Assembly: GCF_013364235.1 (NCBI RefSeq)
Contig: NZ_CP054919.1
Location: 577,570 to 641,569 of the forward strand
Length of the DNA: 64,000 bases
Reading direction: 5' to 3'
DNA from: Kitasatospora sp. NA04385
GTDB lineage: Bacteria; Actinomycetota; Actinomycetes; Streptomycetales; Streptomycetaceae
Within the stretch, counting starts at the first letter, position 1; every line of letters begins with the position of its first letter. Below the pieces are notes generated by a model that had not been told where the DNA came from, made no database searches, and worked only from the letters and a program-made list of their open reading frames with translations. Position numbers and translations under genes: made by a program. Below, in pieces: positions 39,105-47,253 of the stretch.

Positions 39105-40391
39105 ATGGCTGCTGCCCCACGCACGCGCCGTTGGCCCCTCGGCGGATTCGTGCTCCTCCTCGCCACCGCCCTGGTCGCCGCCGTCCCCTTCGGCTCCTCC
39201 CCCACCGGCTCCGCCCCCGCCACCACCGCGCTCGCCGCCGCACCGGTGGCCGCCACCAACTGGGGCGACGACTTCGACGGGCCGGCCGGTTCGGCCGTCG
39301 ACCCCGGCAAGTGGACGATGGAGACCGGCGGTTCGGGCAACGGCAACCACGAGCTGCAGTACTACACGGCGGGCGCCTCGAACGCCGCGCTGGACGGCCA
39401 GGGCCACCTGGTCATCACCGCCAAGCGCAGCACCGACGCCGGCCTGTCCTGCTGGTACGGCACCTGTCAGTACACCTCGGCCCGGCTGAACACCTCCCGC
39501 ACCTTCACCCAGGCGTACGGGCACTTCGAGTCCCGGATCAAGATCCCGCGCGGGCAGGGCATCTGGCCCGCGTTCTGGATGCTCGGCAACGACCTCGGCA
39601 CGGTCGGTTGGCCCAACAGCGGCGAGCTCGACATCATGGAGAACATCGGCCGCGAGCCCGGCACCGTGCACGGCACCATCCACGGCCCCGGCTACTCCGG
39701 CGCGGCCGGCATCGGCGCACCGTACAGCCTGCCCGGCGGGCAGTCCTTCGCCGACGCCTTCCACACCTTCGCCGTCGACTGGAGCCCCACCGCCATCACC
39801 TGGTCCGTGGACGGCACCGCCTACCAGACCCGCACCCCCGCCGACCTGGGCGGCAACCGCTGGGTCTTCGACCACCCGTTCTTCCTGATCCTCAACCTCG
39901 CGGTGGGCGGCGACTGGCCCGGCAACCCCGACGGCTCCTCCACCTACCCGCAGACCATGGTCGTCGACTACGTCCACACCACCACCTGGGGCGGCAGCAC
40001 CGGCGGCAGCTACACCGGACGGATCACCGGCCCCGGCGGCATGTGCGTGGACGTGGCGGGCGCCTCCAGCGCCGACAGCACCCCCATCCAGCTGCACAAC
40101 TGCACCGGCAATGCCGCCCAGCAGTGGACGGTCGGCACCGACGGCACCGTCCGCGCCCTCGGCAAGTGCCTGGACGTCGCCGCCGCCTCCCACAACGACG
40201 GCGCGGTCATCCAGCTCTACACCTGCAACGGCACCAGCGCCCAGCAGTGGACGCACCGCTCCGGCAACGACTTCCTGAACCCCGGCTCCGGCAAGTGCCT
40301 GGACTCCCCCAACGGCTCGGCGGCCGACGGCACCCGGCTCCAGCTGTGGACCTGCAACGGCTCGGGCGCGCAGAAGTGGACGCTCGGCTGA
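39105..40391 (+). CDS. Secreted GH16 beta-glucanase with C-terminal ricin-B lectin domain
   Basis: 428 residues from ATG 39105 (AAAGGA upstream). The N-terminus is a secretion signal (RTRRWPLGGFVLLLATALVA) ending near an ALAAAP site. The catalytic GH16 domain covers roughly residues 45-295 and has the signature GELDIMENIG with Glu174, Asp176 and Glu179 as nucleophile, helper and acid/base; IWPAFWMLG precedes it. This form is typical of beta-1,3-glucanases. Residues about 305-428 form a ricin-B lectin trefoil with repeated Q-x-W motifs (AAQQWTV, SAQQWTH, AQKWTLG). It would attack fungal or algal laminarin outside the cell. Its stop codon is inside the first unit of the repeat array at 40390-40711. 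Confidence 0.95.
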   Translation: MAAAPRTRRWPLGGFVLLLATALVAAVPFGSSPTGSAPATTALAAAPVAATNWGDDFDGPAGSAVDPGKWTMETGGSGNGNHELQYYTAGASNAALDGQGHLVITAKRSTDAGLSCWYGTCQYTSARLNTSRTFTQAYGHFESRIKIPRGQGIWPAFWMLGNDLGTVGWPNSGELDIMENIGREPGTVHGTIHGPGYSGAAGIGAPYSLPGGQSFADAFHTFAVDWSPTAITWSVDGTAYQTRTPADLGGNRWVFDHPFFLILNLAVGGDWPGNPDGSSTYPQTMVVDYVHTTTWGGSTGGSYTGRITGPGGMCVDVAGASSADSTPIQLHNCTGNAAQQWTVGTDGTVRALGKCLDVAAASHNDGAVIQLYTCNGTSAQQWTHRSGNDFLNPGSGKCLDSPNGSAADGTRLQLWTCNGSGAQKWTLG

Positions 40392-40711
40392 TGTCGCGCC
40401 ACTGATGCTGTGTCACTGGTGTCGCATCACTGATGTTGCATCACCGATGTCGTGGCACTGATGCCGCGTCACCGATGTTGCATCGCCGATGTCGCGTCAT
40501 CGATACCCCGACATCGATGTCGCGGCACTGATGCCACGTCACCCATGTCGCGCTATCGATGCCATCACATCGATGCGACGTCATCGATGCTCCAGCAACG
40601 ATGACGGGTCACCGGTGCAACATCATCGGTGACCCGACACCAATGACCGGACATCGATGCGACACCACGGATGCGGCGACACGGATGACGCCTCACCGAT
40701 GACGCGCCACC
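40390..40711. repeat. Array of 23 tandem degenerate 14-bp units
   Basis: Units start at 40390 and every 14 bases to 40698 without a single register break. Consensus is roughly GATGYCGCGTCACC; 17 units start with GATG and three with the close variant GGTG. Each unit has dyad symmetry (GATG...CATC/CACC), and the joins form CATCGATG or CACCGATG, so symmetry centres recur every 7 bases. The period is not a multiple of three and frames contain stops, so it is not coding. The first unit includes the stop codon of the GH16 gene. The rest of the gap to the next gene (40712-40884) is C-rich and has no recognised feature. Confidence 0.93.
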
Positions 40712-40884
40712 AACCCGCCCGCACCCCACTCCACGCTCCCTGCATCCCGCTCCCGCACCCGCACCCCCAAGCCAAGGGCCGCGCCCCCACCGGCCCCTCC
40801 CCAGCGCGGCCGGCCGTCCCTCGCACCTGCCACCGGCCGGCCGCGCCCCACAGCCCTCCCCACCCGAGAGGATTCCCCCACACC

Positions 40885-42570
40885 ATGATGCCCCGTCACG
40901 CGGCGAAGGTCTCCCGCCGCACCCTGCTGGCCGCCGCCGCGCTCGCCCTGCCCGCCGGCTACCTGGCGATCGGCGGACAGGCCCAGGCGCAGACGCCCGC
41001 GACGCTGCCGCTCGACCTCGCCAACACCACCGGCAGCAACACCGTCTACGCGTACGTGGTCGGCCGCGACCCGGCGACCGGCGGCGGGTGGGCCTTCCTG
41101 CAGGCGAACGGCTCCAGCCTGTACCACCCGCCGAACCCGGCCAACGACCAGACGCCGCTGGGCGTGGACTGCGCGATCGCGCTGAACGCCTCGGGGGCCG
41201 CGCCGCGCCGGGTGACGCTGCCGCACCTGGACAGCGGGCGGATCTACTTCTCGGTCGGCGCCAAGCTGACCTTCCTGATGAACCGCGGCGGCGGGCTGGC
41301 CCTGCCCTCGGTGGTCAACCCGTCCGACCCGAACATCGACGTCCGGCACGACTTCTGCGAATTCACCTTCAACAACGACCAGTTGTTCGGCAACATCACC
41401 TTCGTCGACATGGTCTGCCTGCCGATCGCCTTCCAGCTGGAGGTCTCCGGCGGCGCCACCCAGACCGTGCGCGGCCTGCCCTCGGACGGCCTGGCCCGGG
41501 TCGCGTCCGCGCTGCGCGCCCAGTCCACCGCCGACGGCTCGGACTGGAGCAAGCTGGTCGTCAACCGCTCCGGCTCCGACCTGCGGGTGCTCGCGCCCAA
41601 CCTGGCGATCCGCGGCAACAGCTCCCTGTTCAGCGGCTACTTCGAGCCGTACGTCGACCAGGTGTGGAGCAAGTACGCCGGCACCGACCTGCGGATCGAC
41701 ACCCAGTACACCTGGGGCGCGTTCACCGGCCGGGTCAGCGGCAACACGCTCACCTTCCCGGGCGCCGGTTCGTTCGCCAAGCCGTCCACGCTCGCCATCT
41801 TCTCCTGCAGCGACGCGCCGTTCACCACCGGCAACGACCTGATGGGCAACCTGAGCGCCCGGCTGGCCGCCGCGTTCAACCGCACCACGCTGCTCGGCAA
41901 CGCCAACCAGCCCACCGGCGAGAACCCGGCCGCCTTCTACACCCAGGCCCGCACCAACCACTACGCCCGGATCCTGCACTCCACCACGCCCGACGGCCTG
42001 GGCTACGCCTTCCCGTACGACGACGTCCACCCGGCGGGCGTCGACTTCGAGGGCAAGGTGCAGTCCGGCGCACCGACCCGCTGGGTGATCACCGTAGGCG
42101 GCCTGGCCGGTGGCGGGGGCGGCACCACCACCCCCAGCCCGTCGCCCAGCGGCGGCGGTGGCGGCGGCAGCGCGTTCGCCACCGTGCAGGCCGAGTCGTA
42201 CGCCGCCCAGTCGGGCGCGCAGACCGAGGTCTGCTCGGACACCGGGGGCGGTACGGACGTCGGCTGGCTGGCCAACGGCGACTGGCTGCGCTACTCGCTC
42301 GACTTCGGCTCCACCGGCGCGACCCGGATCGACGCCCGGGTGGCGTCCGGCGCGGCGGCCGGGGTCAGCGGGCTGGTCCAGGTCCGACTGGGCAGCCCCA
42401 CCGCCACCCCCGTCGGCAGCTTCGCCGTCGGCAACACCGGCGGCTGGCAGACCTGGAAGACCGTCCCGGCCGACCTGAGCCGGATCACCGGCGTCCAGAC
42501 CGTGTACCTGACCTTCAGCAGCGGTCAGAGCGCCGACTTCGTCAACCTCAACTGGTTCACGTTCTCCTGA
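40885..42570 (+). CDS. Secreted GH64 beta-1,3-glucanase with C-terminal CBM6
   Basis: 561 residues. The start MMPRHAAKVSRRTLLAAAALALPAG is a Tat-type signal with twin arginines; GAGAGG precedes it at about 12 bases. Residues about 45-400 match the GH64 thaumatin-like glucanases that release laminaripentaose (NTVYAYVVG, RIYFSVGAKLTFLMN, NIDVRHDFCEFTFNN, IDTQYTWGAFTG, GYAFPYDDVHPAGVDFEGKV). A Gly/Thr/Pro/Ser linker near 405-425 leads to a carbohydrate-binding module of family 6 (ATVQAESYAAQSGAQTE, GDWLRYSLDFG, VNLNWFTF). With the GH16 enzyme it forms a laminarin-degrading pair, possibly co-induced. Confidence 0.94.
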   Translation: MMPRHAAKVSRRTLLAAAALALPAGYLAIGGQAQAQTPATLPLDLANTTGSNTVYAYVVGRDPATGGGWAFLQANGSSLYHPPNPANDQTPLGVDCAIALNASGAAPRRVTLPHLDSGRIYFSVGAKLTFLMNRGGGLALPSVVNPSDPNIDVRHDFCEFTFNNDQLFGNITFVDMVCLPIAFQLEVSGGATQTVRGLPSDGLARVASALRAQSTADGSDWSKLVVNRSGSDLRVLAPNLAIRGNSSLFSGYFEPYVDQVWSKYAGTDLRIDTQYTWGAFTGRVSGNTLTFPGAGSFAKPSTLAIFSCSDAPFTTGNDLMGNLSARLAAAFNRTTLLGNANQPTGENPAAFYTQARTNHYARILHSTTPDGLGYAFPYDDVHPAGVDFEGKVQSGAPTRWVITVGGLAGGGGGTTTPSPSPSGGGGGGSAFATVQAESYAAQSGAQTEVCSDTGGGTDVGWLANGDWLRYSLDFGSTGATRIDARVASGAAAGVSGLVQVRLGSPTATPVGSFAVGNTGGWQTWKTVPADLSRITGVQTVYLTFSSGQSADFVNLNWFTFS

Positions 42571-42644
42571 CGCCGCGCACCGCATGCCCGCACACCGGAC
42601 GCCAGGCGGCTGACGGCTGACGCGCCGTCGGGACGTCGGGCCGT

Positions 42645-42686
42645 GCGCGGGAGCGCCCCGAACCCCCACTCGGGACGCTCCCGCGC
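42645..42686 (+). terminator. Strong hairpin after the GH64 gene
   Basis: A 17-bp stem with one mismatch (GCGCGGGAGCGCCCCGA against TCGGGACGCTCCCGCGC) and loop ACCCCCAC, about 75 bases after the stop. No T-run, as is common in streptomycetes. Confidence 0.8.
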
Positions 42687-42695
42687 GCTCCTGCG

Positions 42696-42845
42696 TCAGC
42701 GGCCCCGGGCCGAGAACTCGACGACCGCGTTGTTGCCGTTGCCTCCTGACGGCTTCGGCACGTAGAACTTGAGGTCGGTGCCGTGGAAAACGCGCGGGTT
42801 CCCGGATTCCTGGACGTTGATCGCTGAGAACCCGCACGGTCGGTC
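42696..42845 (-). pseudogene. C-terminal remnant of an unidentified protein
   Basis: On the minus strand a frame reads CGFSAINVQESGNPRVF, then HGTDLKFYVPKP, SGGNGNNAVVEFSARGR and stops at 42696. It looks like the well-formed end of a protein, yet no start or upstream conserved sequence was found; codons upstream of 42845 do not continue the pattern. I do not recognise the family. It lies in the 487-base gap 42571-43057 after the GH64 terminator and follows the secreted protein gene on the same strand. It may be a truncated gene. Confidence 0.35.
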
Positions 42846-43057
42846 GGCGGTTGCTGGTGTTCTCGTGTGCCGGTTCGGTCACCCCTCCTCGGGTCCACGC
42901 ACAGTCGAAGGCCGATGCCCACGAGTGGTGTCTCGGTCACGGCGATGGGCGCGTCCGCGCCCATCGTCCCGGCCGGGCGCTGGTGTCGCACTCGATTCCG
43001 GAGCCCGCCGATGGCCGACATGTGGACTGCGTCGCCGGTCTCCGGCACTCGGTACTG

Positions 43058-44527
43058 CTACTGGGGCAGCTGAGCCAAGTAGGGGAGGAAGGGGCTGCTC
43101 GCCATGACGTTGCCGTTTTCGTCGTAGAAGGTGGTCCGTTCGAGAACGCCCGGCAGGGTATGAACCATGTAAAGCTCCCAGTCGGTGACGCTCGGAGCGA
43201 ACTCCCACTTCTCGGCGAACGGGAGGATCTTGCCGTCGGCTTGCGGGACCTTTCCCCTCCACCTGGAGTCTTTCTCCCACGTGTAGCCGCGGAGCAGAAT
43301 ATTGGGGTAGTCCGTCTTGCTCATGTCCTTGAGTGAGAAGTGGATCTGGTAGTTCGGTGAGTTCAGCCGGCCGAGGGTTTCTCGGCGCAGCTCCGCTCTC
43401 GTGATGTCCCTCCTCATCAGGTGCTCGAAGCCGTGCTCCTCTGCGAAGCCCTTGACTCCTCCGGACGACAGCCCGAGGGCCAGGTTGCGGACCTGCTGGT
43501 CGGGCTGGGGCGAGGTGGGCGCGTCAACCGGCTGGACATCGGTGATGAGGAACTTCTTGCCGTCGACGAATGCGACGCCGGCTGCGCCCCGGCTGACGGT
43601 GTCGTCGAACGCTGTCTCGGCCTTGGTCGGCTTCTGGTCGGGGCTGCTCAAGTACAGGGCGCGGTACGTGCCGTCGGACTTCTTGACCAGCCCGTTGTAG
43701 AACCGCACCGGCGGGAGGGCGCCCGCGTCGTCGGCACTCACCCTGGATACGGCGTCCGGGTCCACGACGGCGGTGACCGGCCGTTTGTCCACCTTCTCGC
43801 CGCTGTGATCGGCGTACTGGTCCAATGGCTTGCCCGAGGTGGCACCCGAAACACTGTCGCCGCCGTCGACCTGGGGCGCCGCGGCAGCGGAGTGGGCCTG
43901 GTCTCCCCCGTCCGCTCGACCTGCACCCGGCGGCGGTGGGGCGAGCAGGGCTACCAGGGCGGTCGCCATCTCTCCGATCAGGGTTCCGCGGGTGGTGCGC
44001 AGGGTGCTGCGTTTGGTTTCCAGGTCCGACTTCCGGCCGTCCAGGGCTTTCTGGTCGGCTTTGATCGAGTCGCCCTCGTCGGCGATCTTCCCGGCCTGGT
44101 CCTTGAGTCGCTGCTGTTCGCCGTTGATGGCCTCGGCTTCGGCGTTGAGTGCGTCGGCGACCGACGGCGGTGCGCCGTCGGGGTACTGGGCGACCTCGGC
44201 GTTGTGGACGTCGATCTTCCGGTCGTTGGCATCGAGGGCGTCCAGTACTGCACGGGATTGCTCGTTGTACGCGGCGGTCCGTTTGTCGAGCGCGCTCTGC
44301 TGGTCGTCGAGGTCCTTCTGGGTGGGCAGGGCGGAAAGCTGCTGGTCGAACTCCCTGATCCGTGCGTTGAGGGAGGCGGGGTAGGCGGCGCCGGTGGCGA
44401 GGGGTTCGATCGCGGCCCCGCTCACCTCGGACGAACCGGCGGCGGCCCGGGCCGGCGCGATGAAGGTGAGCAAGGTCAGGAGGACCGTCAGGGCGAGCGT
44501 CGGCAGGCGGCGCATCCGCTTCGTCAC
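43058..44527 (-). CDS. Secreted coiled-coil protein of unknown function
   Basis: About 489 residues from GTG 44527, overlapping the upstream stop as GTGA. A signal peptide (MRRLPTLALTVLLTLLTFIAPARA) is followed by a long charged coiled coil (residues about 45-190: RIREFDQQLSALPTQKDLDD, EQQRLKDQAGKIADEGDSIK and similar heptads), a Pro/Gly/Ala linker, and a C-terminal domain of about 200 residues (PVRFYNGLVKK, VDGKKFLITDVQP, EEHGFEHLMRRDITRAELRR, NYQIHFSLKDM, WELYMVHTLPGVLERTTFYD). I do not recognise the C-terminal domain. Its coupling to the sensor-like gene upstream suggests they act together at the cell surface. GC content and codon use are somewhat lower than in the NRPS region, compatible with transfer. 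Confidence 0.8.
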   Translation of the reverse strand: MTKRMRRLPTLALTVLLTLLTFIAPARAAAGSSEVSGAAIEPLATGAAYPASLNARIREFDQQLSALPTQKDLDDQQSALDKRTAAYNEQSRAVLDALDANDRKIDVHNAEVAQYPDGAPPSVADALNAEAEAINGEQQRLKDQAGKIADEGDSIKADQKALDGRKSDLETKRSTLRTTRGTLIGEMATALVALLAPPPPGAGRADGGDQAHSAAAAPQVDGGDSVSGATSGKPLDQYADHSGEKVDKRPVTAVVDPDAVSRVSADDAGALPPVRFYNGLVKKSDGTYRALYLSSPDQKPTKAETAFDDTVSRGAAGVAFVDGKKFLITDVQPVDAPTSPQPDQQVRNLALGLSSGGVKGFAEEHGFEHLMRRDITRAELRRETLGRLNSPNYQIHFSLKDMSKTDYPNILLRGYTWEKDSRWRGKVPQADGKILPFAEKWEFAPSVTDWELYMVHTLPGVLERTTFYDENGNVMASSPFLPYLAQLPQ

Positions 44528-45252
44528 TGCACCCGCCCCGCGATCCGGTCGGCGATCGAGTGGGCTGCCGTGCGACCGTCGCCCACCTCGCAGACTGCGA
44601 CCTGAAGGAGTGTCGACGACTTCAGCCGGGCTTCCCGGTAGCAGGACCATCCCCCGGCCTGGTCCTGTGTGGCAGTCCACTGCAGCGTGTCCGCCGTGGA
44701 ACCCTCCACCCTGTAGGTCCACTTCGTCGTGGTACCGCCGTCAGAGGCGGCGCGTACGGCGCTCTTGCAGGCATTGATTCCCTCGGAGAGATTCTCGAGC
44801 GCAGAGCGGGCCTGATCCGCGGTCGCATAGCGGCCTACGGTCTGGGTCGCGGTGTGCTCCGGGGCGGCGGCGGAATCCTGGTGCACCACCGTCAGGAAGG
44901 CCGTCCAGCCACCCTCGTAGACGGCCATGGTCGCGGGGCCAACTGCCACGGAGCATTCCGGCGGGTCGGCTTGCAGCAGGTTTGCGGGCCTGCTCGCACG
45001 GGTCTCGCTGTTCAGCGTCTCCCCGACGGCGGCACTGACCTCCTTCGAGGAGAGCACGGCTGCCTGGACCGTGCCAGCCACTGGGCCCACGCTGTCAGCG
45101 TCCGAGGGCCACTGCCACCACGCCAACCCTGCGATGAGGACGGCCAGGAAGCCCGCGAGCGGGACGATCACGCGCAATCGCCGCATCCGAGTCTTTGGCT
45201 CCGGGCCAGCCACCCCGGACCACGTGCTGTCCGGAACACCCTTGTTGCTCAT
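44524..45252 (-). CDS. Membrane-anchored PknH-like sensor-domain protein
   Basis: 242 residues from ATG 45252 with GAGAGG upstream. A single N-terminal membrane span (VIVPLAGFLAVLIAGLAWW) is followed by an extracellular domain that resembles the PknH sensor fold: LLSSKEVSAAVG, an early Cys in PPECSVAVGP, MAVYEGGWTAFLTV, two further Cys in INACKSAV and WSCYREARL, and a last Cys in VAVCEVGDGRTAAHSIADRI. Such Cys pairs form disulphides in PknH. No kinase domain is attached. It overlaps the secreted coiled-coil gene by four bases, so the pair is co-translated. Confidence 0.75.
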   Translation of the reverse strand: MSNKGVPDSTWSGVAGPEPKTRMRRLRVIVPLAGFLAVLIAGLAWWQWPSDADSVGPVAGTVQAAVLSSKEVSAAVGETLNSETRASRPANLLQADPPECSVAVGPATMAVYEGGWTAFLTVVHQDSAAAPEHTATQTVGRYATADQARSALENLSEGINACKSAVRAASDGGTTTKWTYRVEGSTADTLQWTATQDQAGGWSCYREARLKSSTLLQVAVCEVGDGRTAAHSIADRIAGRVQ

Positions 45253-45626
45253 GAGACCTCTCACGTTTCGTCAGCGAGGAACCGGATCGGCGCAGGCGTC
45301 CGAACTGCGGGAGAATCCGCGCGACGTACCTCCAGGATCTGCGTCGAACGCCCGAACTTACTGTCAGTATTGGTTCAACTACCAAGACAGTGAAGCCATT
45401 TGATGAAAACCAGAGCTTCACGGCATCAACGCCTCCAAGTGGGCCGCGCCCTGGCCGGGGGGCTTGCGGCGCTGGATGAAGAACCTGGAGCGGCGGGTTG
45501 CTGGTGGCAGCAAGCTCTACCCGGGCGGCTTGCCGGTGCGCTCGGGGTAGGCGATGGTGTGAAGCTTCCTCGTGGACCCGGACACCTGGAGACTGGGACG
45601 TGAGGTTCCAGAGGAAGTAGAGCCAG
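45253..45626. other. Intergenic stretch with lower GC and short remnants
   Basis: 374 bases between the sensor-like gene and the IS3 remnant. One plus-strand frame reads KPELHGINASKWAAPWP, then GGLRRWMKNLERRVAGG and stops near 45550; it has no start and I do not recognise it. The part around 45350-45420 is the lowest in GC of the neighbourhood. Nothing else was supported. Confidence 0.4.
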
Positions 45627-46602
45627 GTGAGCAACAAGCAGGGCAAGCGGTACTCGATCGACCGCGGTGAGGGCGTCCCGGGCGAGCTGACCAGCACCGA
45701 GCACGAGGAACTGCGTCGCCTGCGCCGGCAGAACCTCGAACAGCAGAAGACCATCGAAGTCCTGAAAAAATCGACGGCCTTCTTCGCGCGGGAGAGCGAC
45801 CGGTGAACGAGGTCTACCGGTTCATCGGGGCGGAGGAGGCCAACCATCCGGTCGCCTTGCTGTGCCGTATTCTCGGCGTGCCCCGTTCCTGCTTCTACGC
45901 CTGGGCCGAGGGCGAGGAGGCGCGAAGGGCGTGTCGTCGGGCCGATGACGCGCTCGCGCACGAGATCAGGGTGGTCCACCTCACCTCCAGGAGCGACCAC
46001 GGCGTTCCGGGTGTTCACGCCGAGCTCCGACGGCTGGGCCACGGCGTGAACCGCAAGCGTGTGGAACGGCTCATGCGCGAACACGGCATCACCGGAGCAA
46101 CCCGTCGCTGTCGCCGGTCGCCGACCCGCCCGGACAGCCAGGTCCGGCCGGCACCGGACCTGATCGGCCGCGACTTCACCGCAGACCGTCCCGGAACCCG
46201 CCTGGTCGGCGACGTCACCTATCTGCCCACCGGCGAGGGCCGGCTCTACCTGGCCTGCTGGCTGGACCTGGCCACCCGTGAGGTTGTCGGTTACGCGATG
46301 GCCGACCACCACCGGGCCGATCTGGTCGTCGACGCCCTGCACGTCGACGCCCTGCACATGGCCCACGGACTCGGCCGCCTGGAACCCGGCTGCATTGCGC
46401 ACAGCGACCGCGAAAGCGAACACACCTCGAATCAATTCCGCGGCGAGATACCCAGGTTGGGCATGCGGGCGAGCACCGGACGCACCGGCTCGTGCTCGGA
46501 CGCACCGGCTCGTGCTACGACAACGCCGCCGCCGAGAGCTTCTGGGCAGTCCGCAAAACCGAGATCGGCACCCGGGCCTGGCCCGATGCTTCCAGGACCT
46601 GA
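45627..46602 (+). mobile_element. IS3-family insertion sequence remnant (truncated orfA, broken orfB)
   Basis: The orfA part (45627-45806) keeps only the end of the protein, ELTSTEHEELRRLRRQNLEQ to TAFFARESDR; the helix-turn-helix half is missing. The orfB part starts at GTG 45803 as a GTGA overlap and has the IS3 pattern: YRFIGAEEANHPVALLCRILGV, HLTSRSDHGVPGVHAELRRLG, first Asp in LVGDVTYLP, second Asp in IAHSDRESEH. A 20-bp tandem duplication at 46477-46516 then breaks the frame; the sequence with the catalytic Glu (YDNAAAESFWAVRKTEIG) continues in another frame and stops at 46602, well short of the normal end. Terminal inverted repeats were not found. It cannot make a full transposase. Confidence 0.88.
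46477..46516. repeat. 20-bp tandem duplication that breaks the transposase
   Basis: CGGACGCACCGGCTCGTGCT occurs twice head to tail (46477-46496 and 46497-46516). Deleting one copy restores RTGSCYDNAAAESFW, the expected transposase sequence. Confidence 0.93.
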
Positions 46603-46763
46603 CGGCCGATCGCCTCGGCGCCCTCCTGCCGAACTGGACCGACCAGGCCGAGCAGAACGTCCCCGCGCCGATGTGCTCCTTCGTCGGCTTTCTCCGCTAC
46701 GGCCGGGCCTGGTTCCGTCTCCTGCGGATCCGTACTCTCATCAAGGAACGGCTGATGCAGGCG
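46596..46763 (+). pseudogene. ISL3-family transposase C-terminal remnant
   Basis: A short frame reads DLTADRLGALLPNWTDQA, then CSFVGFLRYGRAWFRLL and RIRTLIKERL. The ending resembles YGRAxFxLLRxRxL at the C-terminus of ISL3 transposases, and the first part resembles the preceding RLxxxLxxWxxxA helix; the acidic catalytic region between them is missing. It abuts the broken IS3 gene, so one element probably landed in or recombined with the other. The identification rests on one motif. Confidence 0.45.
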
Positions 46764-46788
46764 GCTACAGGCTCGGGAGCGGGGCACA

Positions 46789-47091
46789 GTGAGATCACCC
46801 ATCGGGCCGATGCTGCGGTCCTGGCGCGCGCGGAGGCAGAACTGGGATCCCGACATCGTCCGGGCCCTGAAGCTTCCAGTCCCCCGCTCTACTCAAGAGC
46901 GCGCTCGTTCGCTCATCCGGCAAAGGGACCTGGAAGGAGCGATCAGCGAAATCCGTGCGGCGGCAGGCTACGACCGACGGGATGCCAGGTGCATCGTACT
47001 GGCCCTGATGCATGCCTGGAAGATCCCGTACCACCCGTCCCCGCAGTCTCAAGGCTCGCACCGGGTGACCCACCGCCAGCTACGGACTTGA
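46789..47091 (+). CDS. Small protein with an L7/L12-like C-terminal motif
   Basis: 100 residues from GTG 46789 (an ATG at 46810 is possible). The middle, SLIRQRDLEGAISEIRAAAG followed by YDRRDARCIVLALMHA, resembles the ribosomal L7/L12 C-terminal pattern (xxIxAIKxxREATGLxLxEAKxxV) found in several small actinobacterial proteins of unknown role, but the conserved Gly-Leu-Lys-Glu-Ala residues are changed. Codon use looks coding. It lies immediately after the transposase remnants and may itself be worn. Function unknown. Confidence 0.45.
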   Translation: MRSPIGPMLRSWRARRQNWDPDIVRALKLPVPRSTQERARSLIRQRDLEGAISEIRAAAGYDRRDARCIVLALMHAWKIPYHPSPQSQGSHRVTHRQLRT

Positions 47092-47209
47092 TCGTTCACG
47101 GAATCGCGGCCGGAGCCCGGTGAATCCCTGATTGACGACCGATGACCGTTCCTTTACCCGGACGCCGATCGCCCGGAGACCGACCGGGAAACGCCCGAGG
47201 ACGGCCCGG

Positions 47210-47241
47210 GGACCGACCGGGGAAGGGCCCCCGGTCGGTCC
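47210..47241 (-). terminator. Hairpin terminator of the MFS gene
   Basis: A perfect 13-bp stem GGACCGACCGGGG / CCCCGGTCGGTCC with loop AAGGGC, 12 bases after the stop of the minus-strand transporter gene. Confidence 0.82.
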
Positions 47242-47253
47242 GCGTCCGGTGGG

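Noticed and set aside
40390..40711. The 14-bp array as a CRISPR array
   Set aside because: Repeats are contiguous and degenerate, with no unique spacers of 30-40 bases, and no cas genes are nearby.
40693..42882. Long minus-strand frame opposite the GH64 gene
   Set aside because: Antisense shadow; the minus-strand codons give low-complexity Gly/Arg/Val sequence, while the plus strand has a Tat signal, GH64 and CBM6.
45400..45603. Short plus-strand frame before the IS3 remnant
   Set aside because: No motif, no ribosome-binding site, and it overlaps another remnant frame; not supported as a gene.
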